Assembly (NCBI GenBank): GCA_020636905.1
Contig: JACJWX010000005.1
Coordinates: forward strand, 78,687 to 142,686
DNA: 64,000 nucleotides
Direction: 5' to 3'
From: Actinomycetota bacterium
GTDB lineage: Bacteria > Actinomycetota > Thermoleophilia > Miltoncostaeales > Miltoncostaeaceae
Shown here: piece after piece, positions 55,628 to 64,000 of the stretch
Layout: the number at the start of each line of letters is the position of its first letter
Numbering within the stretch: the first letter of the stretch is position 1
Translations under genes and position numbers: made by a program
The notes under the pieces: generated by a model
Databases searched by the model: none
Told to the model about the DNA's origin: nothing
What the model saw: only the letters and a program-made list of their open reading frames with translations

Positions 55628-57652
55628 TCAGCGGCGCCGCCGGGTTCCCCCGAGGCGTGCACCGGTGGCCGGTCCCCAGACCCCGCTCCGATCACGTGCC
55701 TGCACCGTGACGACACTCCGAAGCCGGCGCCGGGTGGTGGAGATCACCACGGCCCGCGACCGTGTGAGGCCGATCACACGCCTGCCCTGGCGGACGCGGT
55801 ACACCAGGGCGCCGGCACCCCGGCGTGTCGGCGGCGCCCAGCGGACCAGCAGCCGGTTGCCCCGCCGTCGCTGGACGCGCAGCGCCCGCACCCTGGCCGG
55901 CGCACCGAGCACCTGGACGACATCCAGCTTGCACACCTTCGCCGACAGCACGCTCGTGCCAGGAAGGAGCAGGGTGTACGTGAACCGTCCCAGACCCGGT
56001 TGGTCGGTCACGCGCGCGTCACCCGCCGGGACGGTGGCGATGGCCGTCGATCCCCTGCGGACCACGGCCGTGCGCGGCACCTTCGGCACGATCAACGTGA
56101 CCTGCACCCCGCGCCGGATCACCCGCACCTGGGGGCAGATGTCGCCGAGTGATCCCGGCGCCGGATCCGGCGTCGGGTCCGGAGTCGGCGCCGGGGTCGT
56201 GGCGGCCGCCGGGATCGTGAAGGGCGCCGAAGCGGATGCGCTCCGGTTTCCCGCCTGGTCGACCGCGGTGATCGTGAACGTGTGCGTCCCGGCCGACGGA
56301 CAACCGAGCTGGATCGGCCCGCTGGCCAGCGTCGTCGTGGCCAGGGTGCCGGCGTCGACGCGCCACTCCCACTTCGTGGCCGTCTCACCGTCGAGCGGAC
56401 GTGTCACCGTGGCGACGGCGCATCGATCGCTCCCGACAGTGATCCCGACGACCCCCGGTGCCGGCGGCGGCGTCGTGTCGCCGAAGTTGAAGCCCACCTC
56501 GAGCTGAGCCGTGGCCGAGTCCTGGGAGAGGACCTTCACGGTCATCCCGTTGAAGGGGTCGATGTAGCGCTCGCCCACGTCGAGTGCGTATTGGTTGTTG
56601 GCGACCGAATGTTCCGGGTGCAGTTTCAGCAGCGCGTTGTCCGCGGACGCCGTCGCCCCTGACGGGATGTCGCTCCGCACCAGCACGCCCCCGGTGATCG
56701 GCGTGTTGAAGATGCCGCCCGCGACGGCCGATTGGTACTCGACCCACAACTCGCCGCCCGAGCTGAGGTTCAGCAGCTGGGTTCCCGGTGCGGTCCCCCC
56801 GGACGCCTGCAGCGTGACCGTCGAGGTCCCGGACGTCAGCGTGGTGGTGCGACCCGCGAGCCAGCCGGCCTGGTACCGGTTGAGCGCCGTGAACCCGTTC
56901 GGCCCCGGATCGGCCCACCCGTTCCCCATGATCGAGAAGGGGGATCCGTACTCGATGTTGGTGCAGGACCCCGATCCGGTCGGCGTCGCCTGGGGGCACT
57001 CGTGGCTGCGGGCGTGGTCCATGCCCAGGTTGTGCCCCATCTCGTGCGCGAGCACGGTCAGCGTGTCGCGCTGGTTCCAGTCCGAGTAGTAGACGACGAG
57101 TCCCGGCGCGCCGACCCACCCCGTCCCCGCGGGTTCGCACGTGGCGGTGTCCTGCACGGCGACCATGAGGTACTCGTTCGGGTCGATGGGGCGTCCGTTG
57201 GCCGCTGCGGCATCACGGGCCCACTGGAGGATCTCCGAGAAGCGTGTGTTGCTGCCGCTGCAGATGCTCGAACCCGCCGGACCGGTGAACGGACCGATCG
57301 TCGTTCCGGTGACGCCGGTGATCCGCCCCTGTGACTGTTCCGGCATGTAGGTGTCGAGCGAATCCGACGAGCCGAAGGCGGCGTTGTCGAGGATCGTCGC
57401 CGCTCCCGATCCGAACGTCGGCACCGTCCCGCCCGGCGCCGACGGCAGACGCAGCATCACCACCACACCGGGCAGCACACCGGTCTTGGCGGCGCTCTGC
57501 GGGCCCAGCACGCCCGGCGGGATCTGGATGCCGTCGTCGGGTGCGAACACGGGCGACGCCGCTGCCACGCCCGTGGTGCACAGCATCGCGGCCATCAGGC
57601 CGACCGCGGCCAGGATCCGTCGGATGATCGTGCCGGTTGCGCGCCGATCCAT
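55628..57652 (-). CDS. Secreted M11 (gametolysin-like) metalloprotease with Arg-rich Fn3-like tail
   Basis: 674 residues. Signal peptide (ILAAVGLMAAMLCTTGVAAA), a pro-region, then a metzincin-type catalytic domain with the zinc site HEMGHNLGMDH (His203, Glu204, His207, His213). Beta-sandwich regions follow (GVVGITVGSDRCAVATVTRPLDG and a bacterial Ig-like HTFTITAVDQAGN), a Pro/Thr linker, and a final Fn3-like module very rich in Arg (VRALRVQRRRGNRLLVRWAPP), similar to the first module of the GH18 protein. Probably exported and cell-surface or matrix degrading. ATG 57652 follows GAGGAG at 12 bases. Confidence 0.87.
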   Translation of the reverse strand: MDRRATGTIIRRILAAVGLMAAMLCTTGVAAASPVFAPDDGIQIPPGVLGPQSAAKTGVLPGVVVMLRLPSAPGGTVPTFGSGAATILDNAAFGSSDSLDTYMPEQSQGRITGVTGTTIGPFTGPAGSSICSGSNTRFSEILQWARDAAAANGRPIDPNEYLMVAVQDTATCEPAGTGWVGAPGLVVYYSDWNQRDTLTVLAHEMGHNLGMDHARSHECPQATPTGSGSCTNIEYGSPFSIMGNGWADPGPNGFTALNRYQAGWLAGRTTTLTSGTSTVTLQASGGTAPGTQLLNLSSGGELWVEYQSAVAGGIFNTPITGGVLVRSDIPSGATASADNALLKLHPEHSVANNQYALDVGERYIDPFNGMTVKVLSQDSATAQLEVGFNFGDTTPPPAPGVVGITVGSDRCAVATVTRPLDGETATKWEWRVDAGTLATTTLASGPIQLGCPSAGTHTFTITAVDQAGNRSASASAPFTIPAAATTPAPTPDPTPDPAPGSLGDICPQVRVIRRGVQVTLIVPKVPRTAVVRRGSTAIATVPAGDARVTDQPGLGRFTYTLLLPGTSVLSAKVCKLDVVQVLGAPARVRALRVQRRRGNRLLVRWAPPTRRGAGALVYRVRQGRRVIGLTRSRAVVISTTRRRLRSVVTVQARDRSGVWGPATGARLGGTRRRR

Positions 57653-57830
57653 ATGGCGGGGGAACTCCTCGAGTCGCGGGCGGTGCTCTCCCGAGACATC
57701 GGCATCCCCTCCGCGGGCCGCAACCCCCACGGACGAAAACGGACGCCGCACGCGTCCGTGTCGACCCGCTCGTGCCACGCCGCCCGTCGGGCCCCGGTTC
57801 ACCACCGGGGCCCGACCGACGACGGCACAC

Positions 57831-59855
57831 TCAGCCGGTCACCGCGGGACGAACCGCACCCGGGAAGGGCTGCACCCTTCGGCGAGCCTCGGCCCGGACC
57901 GTGGGTCGACCCGGAGTGGACGCCGTGGCGCGGTTGACCAGCACACCGCGGGCGATCCGCGAGACGCGGGTGGTGATGACCCATGTCACCGACTGGCCCG
58001 GATCCAGGCGCGGGATGCGGATGCACGCCCGCCCGGAACGGACCCGGACGCGCGTGGTGGTCCACTTTCCGTGGTAGCGGACCCGTGCCGCCTCCCGATG
58101 AAGGCGGCCTTGACCAGACGGTCGCACACGACCACCGGTCGCGCGGTCGCGCGACCCACGTTCCGGACGACGACCCGCCAGGTCATGCGGCCCGCCGGCC
58201 CAGGCCGACGGGGTGTCACGGCCTTCTTGCCGATCCGCAAGCAACGGCTTCGGCGTCTCGCGCCACGACCACCGTGGGCGGCGCGGTCGTCGGTGGCGTC
58301 ACGACCGGCGGCGCGACCGTCGTCGCGTTGAACACATCACGGTCCGTGACCGTCGCGCCGGTGGTGGCGCCCTGACGGCGGTGACGGTGGCCACGTCCCT
58401 GTGGGGACGAGTGAACCCGGCGCGAAGGGTCAGCGTGCAGGTGAAGGACTCACCCGGCGCCAGGCCATCGAACGGCATTGCGGTCTTGCCGCGGAGGCTG
58501 CAGACCGGGCGTGGTGAGGTCGCCCGCGGCGGCGCCCGCATCGGTCACGCGCACCTGGTTCAAGGTCTCGCCACCGGTGTTGGTGATGCGCAGGGTGATC
58601 GTCGTCGCGGTCCCGGCCGCGACGTCGAGCCCGGGTGCCGCATCGAAGTCTCCGGCGGGCAGGCTGGCCGGCTGCCCGGCCTCGTCGAGCAGCGGGCCGC
58701 CGTCGACGAACGTGATGCCGTTCCAGCTGCCTGGTACTTCTCGATGTCCACGCGAGGGACGTAGCGGTCCCCCACGCCGGTCCCGCCCTGCGTCGCGCGG
58801 GTGATCGCGTTGGCCACGGTCGAGGTCCACCCGTCGTAGTCGAGCACCGCGCTGTTGCCGTAGCCAGCGGGATGGAACCCGAGATGCAGGTGGCCGGCCT
58901 CGTCACGGTAGACCGGGCGTCCCTGGGCGTCGGTGTCGAGCCAGCCGTCGAAGGTGACGTGGTAGACGCCACGATCGGTGAGCTGCTTGGTGACGCGGAG
59001 CACCAGGCGATCCGGCGCACAGCTCACGACCGCGATCGCGGGCGGTCCGCCGCTTCCGAGCGTGGAGACCTCCACGCGCGGGCGGAGCCCCGTGTAGGTG
59101 CCGGATCCGTCCCGTGCACAGCTGAAATGTGTCCCCGAGGCGGGGGTGTCGATGATGGTCAGCGTGCTCCAGTCGCGCAGCGGGCTGCCGACCCTGGTCT
59201 TGAGCTGGATCGCCCACCGGATCTGGGCCCGGTCGCGCTGCATCAGGACGCCCAGGTCGTCCCTGGCCGTCGCCGCGGTTTCGGATGGCTGCCACCAGGC
59301 GTACTTGTAGTTCCACTCGCCCGTCGGAGGCGCGCCGTGGGACACGCGGATCTGCGTGCCGTACACCGTGATGACGTTGGGCACCGTCGTGCTGAGGCGG
59401 TCGAGGTCGAACTCGAGCTCCAGGTAGGCGGTGCCGTGCACGTTCTGGTGCGTGTCCACATAGGAGGTCATCGTGAACACGAGGAGTTTCCCGCTCACCG
59501 TGGCGCGTGCCACGACGGCCCCGCTCGGGTCGAGCAGGTCGAACGGGATGAAACTCCCGGCGTCGAGGGCCGGATCGACAGGAACCGTGAACGTGTCCCC
59601 GGCGCGGGTGCTGTCGGGCACCGCCCAGGTGACGCGCATGGTGACGCGCTCCCAGTCCCAATAGTTCGGTTCGCCGGTTGGTCCCGTGGTGACGCCATCG
59701 GTATCGAGGGTCGTCGTGACCTGCGCCGCGGCGGTGACGTCGGATGCGACCGCCTGCGTCGCGGCCACCCCCAGACTCAGTGCGGCGAGGAGCGCGACCA
59801 GCAACGAGAGCGGTCGCCACAGAAGCGCGACCGGACCTGGATTGGTGTTGGGCAT
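57831..59855 (-). pseudogene. Frameshifted DUF11/SdrD-like surface adhesin
   Basis: From ATG 59855 (GGGAGG upstream) a signal peptide (LSLLVALLAALSLGVAATQAVA) and about 370 residues of adhesin-like beta domain are intact (YWDWERVTMRVTWAVPDSTRAGDTF). Then the conserved protein continues only by changing frame about five times: near 58736, 58513, 58372, 58245 and 58103. The pieces join sensibly as SWNGITFVDGGPL, VCSLRGKTAMPFDGLAPGESFTC, TVTDRDVFNATTVAPP, LRIGKKAVTPRRPGPAGRMTWRVVV and AARVRYHGKWTTTRVRV, i.e. DUF11-type repeats. At least four of the shifts are explained by a one-base change in a G or C run. Either a decayed gene or clustered sequence errors. Confidence 0.8.
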
Positions 59856-60061
59856 CTCGCCCTCCCAGTCGTCTGTCGCATGTCCGGCGGCGCGGTGCCG
59901 CCGGTGGGTTCAGTGTAGACCCGGCGACCGCCCGGACGCTTCCGCCATTCGTTCAGTTCGGAGGAACCGGCGGGCCTGACGCGCAGGGGTTCGCCGCCGC
60001 TCCCGACGGATGCTTCGACCCGGGATCGGCGCGAGACCGGAGACCCGGTCCCGCCCGCAGA

Positions 60062-61954
60062 TCAGCCCGTGCCGCCCAGGCTCGGGAGGGTCCACACGCG
60101 CTCGTCCTCCTCGCCGAGGCGCCACACGAAGTTCTGCGTGATGCCCCGGGCCGCGGCGGCGGCGTGCTTCTGGCGCACTGCCTCGACGTCCAGGAACCAG
60201 ACCTCGTGGCGACCGTCGGACGCCTGATAGGTGAAGAACAGCTCGCCGGACTCGGCATCGCGCTGCGGCACCGCGCCGGTCCGCGCGATGAGGGCGGTCA
60301 CGTCGCTGTATTCGAGCGCCTTCGCCGGATTCGACGTGCCGGCGTTCGGCGGCCAGTCGGTGGCGTACATCGGCGTTCCGATGACGAAGCGGTCGCTGTT
60401 CGGCATCGACGCGGCGTACTTTGCGACCCCGTCGATCCACCAGAGCGGGCTGACGGCACCGGGCCCCGAGGTGGTCCAGTGGAAGCCCCAGACCATGATC
60501 AGGCCCTCGTCCAGCACGCGGCCGAGCGCCGGGTAGTCGAAGATCCCGGAACGCGGATGTTGCTTGTTGTCGTCGTTGACCTTCGACGAAAGCTCCATGG
60601 ACAGGAGCCGGCCTTCGGCATGCAGGCGGGACGAGAGCTCGGTCACGAAACCGGTCAGCGCGTCGCGATCGCTCCAGAGGCCCTTCTCGAAGTCGAGGTT
60701 GATGCCCTGGTAGCCGTTCTGCCGCACGAGTGTGACGATCTTGTTGAGCCACCACTCGCGCATCGCCGGCTCGGTCAGGATGCGGTGCAGCACCGCGCTG
60801 CTCTGGCAGTTGAGCCGTGGAAGCACCTCGACCTGGCGCACCTGCGCCCACTGGGTGATGCGCGGGTCGTCCCTTCCGATGAACCCGGCGGCCGCCGTGC
60901 AGTCGAAGTACGTCGGGTAGATCCGGCCGATGTTCATGTAGTTGATCTGGAAATCCTCGAACGAGCGATCCGTGGACGCCAGCAGGAAGGCCCTGGCGTG
61001 GCCCCGGGTGGGCGGCGGCGGGTCGAGTTCGATGTTCAACGGTGCCGATGCCGCCGAGAGCTCTCCGAGCGAGTCGACGCTGCGGATCTCGATCCGGTAG
61101 GCCTTGCCGGCCTCCAGGCCGGTCACCTTCCACTGCGTCCCCCTGGTCTGGCCGAGGACCTCGCCATTCCGCGTGACGCGGTAGCCGACCAGCGGCGCCG
61201 TGCCGCGGACCGCCGCCTTCCAGCTCACGAGATAGGCGCCGTCGTTGGTGGCGATCGCGGTCAGGCCGGTCGGCGCGCTCGGCGGACGGACCGAGGTCGT
61301 CAGCGCCGAGATCCGGCTCATCGGACCGAGCCGTCCGGCGCGATCGACCGCGGCGACCTGGAACGTGTACTCGCGGCCGGCGACGACGGGGACGTCCATG
61401 ACGACCCGGTCGGTCTGTGTGACCACGGCCCCATCCTTGAACACCCGGTAGGCGAACGCGTTGGGCACCACCGCCCAGCGAAGCCGAGCCGTGGTACCTG
61501 AAAGCTCACGCGCGACGAACTTGCGCGGTACCGCGAGGTCGGCCCGCTCCAGCTGCTGGGCGTAGACGCGCACGAGGCTCGCACAGCGGAGGTTCTTCCG
61601 ACCCCGGGTCACGATCCCGACGCGGATCAGGATGCGACGGCCGGGAATGACCGAGACCCGCATCGCGCGCCGCCGTGTCTGTCCGACAACCTGCCCCGAA
61701 CGGACCACTCGGTAGGTGGCGGCCCGCGCCCGCCGGATCAGGCTGATCCGCTGGGATCGAGGCAGCCGCTTGCTGACGGCCGGAGGCTGCCAGCGAACCA
61801 GGAACGTGCGCGCGCCGAGCTGTTGAACGCGAACCTTCGCCGGTTTCAGACATGGCGTCGCGGCGGAGGCGTCGACCGCTCCCACGCTCGCGAGGCCGAG
61901 GACGGCTCCCGCGGCGAGGACGGTCAGGACAGCACGGCGTTGCACGTTGGGCAC
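60062..61954 (-). CDS. Secreted GH18-family protein with three Fn3-like modules
   Basis: 630 residues. Signal peptide, then an Arg-rich Fn3-like module (VRVQQLGARTFLVRWQPP), two ordinary Fn3 modules (about 143-225 and 230-308) and a C-terminal TIM-barrel like GH18/YaaH (from about 320). The catalytic strand reads QGINLDFEKG: in the DxxDxDxE pattern Asp421 and the acid Glu423 are kept but the first two Asp are Gln416 and Asn419. It could hydrolyse or merely bind a GlcNAc polymer. GTG 61954 is 22 bases after the small membrane gene, so it belongs to the glycosyltransferase operon. Confidence 0.85.
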   Translation of the reverse strand: MPNVQRRAVLTVLAAGAVLGLASVGAVDASAATPCLKPAKVRVQQLGARTFLVRWQPPAVSKRLPRSQRISLIRRARAATYRVVRSGQVVGQTRRRAMRVSVIPGRRILIRVGIVTRGRKNLRCASLVRVYAQQLERADLAVPRKFVARELSGTTARLRWAVVPNAFAYRVFKDGAVVTQTDRVVMDVPVVAGREYTFQVAAVDRAGRLGPMSRISALTTSVRPPSAPTGLTAIATNDGAYLVSWKAAVRGTAPLVGYRVTRNGEVLGQTRGTQWKVTGLEAGKAYRIEIRSVDSLGELSAASAPLNIELDPPPPTRGHARAFLLASTDRSFEDFQINYMNIGRIYPTYFDCTAAAGFIGRDDPRITQWAQVRQVEVLPRLNCQSSAVLHRILTEPAMREWWLNKIVTLVRQNGYQGINLDFEKGLWSDRDALTGFVTELSSRLHAEGRLLSMELSSKVNDDNKQHPRSGIFDYPALGRVLDEGLIMVWGFHWTTSGPGAVSPLWWIDGVAKYAASMPNSDRFVIGTPMYATDWPPNAGTSNPAKALEYSDVTALIARTGAVPQRDAESGELFFTYQASDGRHEVWFLDVEAVRQKHAAAAARGITQNFVWRLGEEDERVWTLPSLGGTG

Positions 61955-61976
61955 CTACGGAGTCGGGGACTGGGGA

Positions 61977-62189
61977 CTAGTCGACGAGCACGATGCTCGC
62001 CAGCACGCCGGCCACCGCGACCGAGGCGGTCGTGCCGGACGCCGCGGGCGCGGCATGAACTCGTTCGACCTCTCGGTTGAGCGCGTTGTGGGCATCGATG
62101 ACCCCGGGAATGCTCAACAGGATCGGCAGCGAGGATAGAGCGATCGCGGCCGATGACCCAATGTTCTTCATCCAGGCTGGCGTATTCAT
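61977..62189 (-). CDS. Small two-helix membrane protein coupled to the glycosyltransferase
   Basis: 70 residues; ATG 62189 overlaps the glycosyltransferase stop (ATGA). Two hydrophobic segments, about residues 11-30 (GSSAAIALSSLPILLSIPGV) and 50-68 (TTASVAVAGVLASIVL), are separated by a charged helix (DAHNALNREVERVH). No family recognised. Position and topology recall accessory subunits such as PgaD that stabilise processive synthases; that is inference. Confidence 0.7.
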   Translation of the reverse strand: MNTPAWMKNIGSSAAIALSSLPILLSIPGVIDAHNALNREVERVHAAPAASGTTASVAVAGVLASIVLVD

Positions 62190-63625
62190 CGGCTTGCCAC
62201 CGCCTGATCGTCGTTGGGTGCCGACGTTGCGGCGGTTTGGGCAAATGCCAGAGCGGGCAATTCGACTGCGGGCACAGTCTCCTCCTTGGACATGCCTGCG
62301 GTTGCCGGTCGGGTTCCCCATGAGGAGCTGCGCGACGTCACGATGGCGTAGTACGTCTGCCACAACATGAACGCCAGGTAGAAGAACACGAACGCGATCC
62401 CGTAGATCCAGAGCGTCCCGTAGGAACGCCTCCGGTACGCGAAGTACAGGCTGTAGACGAGTGCGATGGAGTAGATCCCCACCAGGTAGATGATCGGCGC
62501 CGCATGACCCTGAACTAAGGGTCGCCACAGCGTTGTGCGGATCGCGATCACGGGTGCGACCAACGGCAGGATCATCCCGACGTAGACCGCCATCGACGCC
62601 AGCGGATGCTTGCGCCAGATGAACGACGACACGATCAGCGATTCCCGGGTCCAGGAACGCTTCCAGCGCGTCTGCTGCTTGAGGAACTGCTTGAACTGAA
62701 CGGGGACGGCCGTGCGACTGACCGCCTGATCGTTGTAGATCACCCGCCAGCTCCGGAGCACGCAGTTCGTCAACGAACGGTCGTCCCCGAATGTGGACGG
62801 CCGGCCGAAGAAGGTCTGGTGTTCCCACCAGTCCAGGCGGGGCATGATCGCCGCGCGCCGGTACGCCGAGAAGCAGCCCGAGCAGCACGTGACCGCTCCG
62901 AACACCGACTCGGCGCCCTTGAAGACCTTGAACGCCACGAAGTAGCGCACGGCCTGCATCTTGGTGAGCCACGATTCCCGGACGTTCAGCACGTCCGCAT
63001 GGCCGCAGACGGCGCCGACGCGATCGTCGGCGAATCCCTGCACGAGTTTGGTCATGGCGTCCGCGTCCAGCTGCGAATCGGAGTCGACGAACGCGATGAT
63101 CTCGGCGTCGGTCGCGCGGATCCCGGCGGCCATTGCCGCGCGCTTCCCGCGGTTGCGCTGGAAGTCGATGACCGTGATGCGCCCGTCGGACGCCGTCGCC
63201 ACCCGCTGGATCTCGGCCCGCGTGTCGTCGGTCGACCCGTCGTTCACCGCCACGATCTGCAGCCGGTCGGCCGGATACTCCAGGGCGAGGATCGATCGGA
63301 GCGAGGCGGCGATCGCCCGCTCCTCGTTGAAGGCCGGCATGACCACGGCGACGCGGGGCTGGATCCCGGCGTGCTCGGGCGGCGTGTAGGCCATCGAGAG
63401 GGCGAACCGGCTCAGGATGTAGGTGGTCACCACCATGCCATAGATCCCGAACCAGAGATCGAGTTCGATCTGGCCGACGAAGGCGACCTTGTAGGCGATG
63501 ATGGCCGCGACGATCAGCAGCAGGTAGGTCGCAACCGCAGTGCTCGCGAGCCAGGAGCGCAGGCGCATGCGATCGGAGCCGGGGGCGACAGGCACGAGGA
63601 AACACCGTTCTTCACGAGTGGACAC
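62186..63625 (-). CDS. Processive GT2 glycosyltransferase (hyaluronan synthase/PgaC-like)
   Basis: 479-residue membrane enzyme. Two N-terminal TM helices, then a GT-A domain: VVMPAFNEERAIAASLRSIL, VNDGSTDDT, the DxD motif DSDSQLDAD at 181-189, a CCSGCFSAYRR acceptor loop, DDRSLTNCVLR and QQTRW at 317-321 (QxxRW of processive enzymes). About four C-terminal TM helices form the export channel. It should make and extrude a beta-linked polymer such as hyaluronan, chitin or poly-GlcNAc. GTG 63625 is used; ATG 63568 is a shorter choice. Confidence 0.92.
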   Translation of the reverse strand: MSTREERCFLVPVAPGSDRMRLRSWLASTAVATYLLLIVAAIIAYKVAFVGQIELDLWFGIYGMVVTTYILSRFALSMAYTPPEHAGIQPRVAVVMPAFNEERAIAASLRSILALEYPADRLQIVAVNDGSTDDTRAEIQRVATASDGRITVIDFQRNRGKRAAMAAGIRATDAEIIAFVDSDSQLDADAMTKLVQGFADDRVGAVCGHADVLNVRESWLTKMQAVRYFVAFKVFKGAESVFGAVTCCSGCFSAYRRAAIMPRLDWWEHQTFFGRPSTFGDDRSLTNCVLRSWRVIYNDQAVSRTAVPVQFKQFLKQQTRWKRSWTRESLIVSSFIWRKHPLASMAVYVGMILPLVAPVIAIRTTLWRPLVQGHAAPIIYLVGIYSIALVYSLYFAYRRRSYGTLWIYGIAFVFFYLAFMLWQTYYAIVTSRSSSWGTRPATAGMSKEETVPAVELPALAFAQTAATSAPNDDQAVASR

Positions 63626-63696
63626 GGATGTCGAACGAGGTCGATCTGGGCAGTTCGTTCGGACAGGGTTCCAATCGGCGGCGGGGCCCCGTTCCT

Positions 63697-63739
63697 AAAC
63701 CTTTGGGGAGGCCCCCCGCTCCTGATTTTGGAAAGGTTT
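63697..63739. repeat. Eight-base inverted repeat in the divergent gap
   Basis: AAACCTTT (63697-63704) and AAAGGTTT (63732-63739) flank a GC-rich core with GGAG/CTCC that can form an inner stem. On the minus strand it lies in the likely leader of the glycosyltransferase, 72 bases before its start. The rest of 63626-63869 shows no convincing gene. Confidence 0.5.
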
Positions 63740-63869
63740 TCTCGTCGGCGACGCCTCGACCGGGCATCATCCGCGCTGAACCTGGGAGAACCGCACCACC
63801 CCCTCCGGCTCCGGTCGGCGCGGGTCGGCCGCGAGCCGCCATGGCCCGGCCGGGGATGAAAGGCGCTGC

Positions 63870-64000
63870 ATGACGACGGAACCAGTCAGGTCCGCGGTGG
63901 TTGTCGGTACCGGGGCCATGGGGCCCGAGATCGCCGCCGCCCTGCTCGACGCCGGGGTGTCGACCCGGCTGGCGGGACGAACGCTCGAGCGCGCCCGCGC
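63870..64000 (+). CDS. NAD-binding dehydrogenase, start only
   Basis: Forty-three codons before the window ends. SAVVVGTGAMGPEIAAALLDAGVSTRLAGRTLERARA is an N-terminal Rossmann motif (GxGxMG) as in 3-hydroxyacyl-CoA or 3-hydroxyisobutyrate-type dehydrogenases; which one cannot be told. AAAGG lies upstream of ATG 63870. Divergent from the surface-gene cluster. Confidence 0.8.
   Translation, partial: MTTEPVRSAVVVGTGAMGPEIAAALLDAGVSTRLAGRTLERAR

Noticed and set aside
63697..63790. c-di-GMP or c-di-AMP riboswitch upstream of the glycosyltransferase
   Set aside because: The conserved GEMM and ydaO core sequences could not be found on either strand; only the plain inverted repeat is reported.
63628..63873. 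An 81-codon plus-strand frame before the last gene
   Set aside because: Pro/Gly/Arg-rich, overlaps the inverted repeat and the start of the dehydrogenase gene, and has no SD. Probably non-coding spacer.

Overview
The window is one stretch of a very GC-rich (roughly 70%) bacterial chromosome, densely packed with short intergenic gaps. An actinobacterial-type integration host factor (mihF), coupled GTGA/ATGA gene junctions, many leaderless-looking promoters (TAnnnT 6-8 bases before a start codon), a MoxR-DUF58-TgpA cluster, a fused SecD-SecF and Arg-rich Fn3/DUF11-type surface proteins suggest an actinomycete, most likely a Thermoleophilia/Solirubrobacterales relative. That placement is inferred, not proven. 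No CRISPR array, insertion sequence or prophage was seen.

Region 1 (1-18.0 kb, minus strand): yajC, secDF, two hypothetical genes that share a C-terminal domain, recJ, relA/spoT, a DedA membrane protein, rpsO, pnp, an M16 protease, dapB and an aldo/keto reductase cut by the window edge. Region 2 (18.1-25.3 kb): a plus-strand chain of PAP2-like membrane enzyme, GT4 glycosyltransferase, hypothetical protein and aldo/keto reductase, then argG, a divergent MoeA-like gene (minus) and an FKBP isomerase. Region 3 (25.3-35.9 kb, minus): the rimP-nusA-ylxR-infB-DUF503-rbfA-nrnA-truB-ribF transcription/translation operon followed by ruvAB. It is preceded by an attenuator-like terminator, ylxR has no ordinary start codon, and NusA carries an extra zinc-knuckle-like tail. 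Region 4 (36.0-41.8 kb): dtd, a divergent YbjN-like gene and a MoxR-DUF58-transglutaminase-TPR operon.

Region 5 (41.9-53.5 kb, minus): RNase Z and a YfcE-type phosphoesterase, then a pyrimidine operon pyrR-pyrB-pyrC-isochorismatase-carA-carB, then mihF-gmk-coaBC. The pyrR leader contains a clear PyrR-binding hairpin (hexaloop CCGUGA, consensus CNGNGA). pyrF and rpoZ, which usually sit in this actinobacterial neighbourhood, are absent here.

Region 6 (53.5-64 kb) looks accessory: tRNA-Arg(CCG), a Phd/VapC toxin-antitoxin pair, then minus-strand cell-surface genes. These are a hyaluronan-synthase/PgaC-like glycosyltransferase translationally coupled to a 70-residue two-helix membrane protein, a secreted Fn3-GH18 protein, a DUF11-type adhesin broken by about five single-base homopolymer frameshifts, an M11-like metalloprotease and a secreted beta-helix protein. 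A plus-strand dehydrogenase begins at the right edge. The synthase, small membrane protein and glycosidase resemble a minimal exopolysaccharide synthesis and trimming system and are the best candidate for something undescribed.
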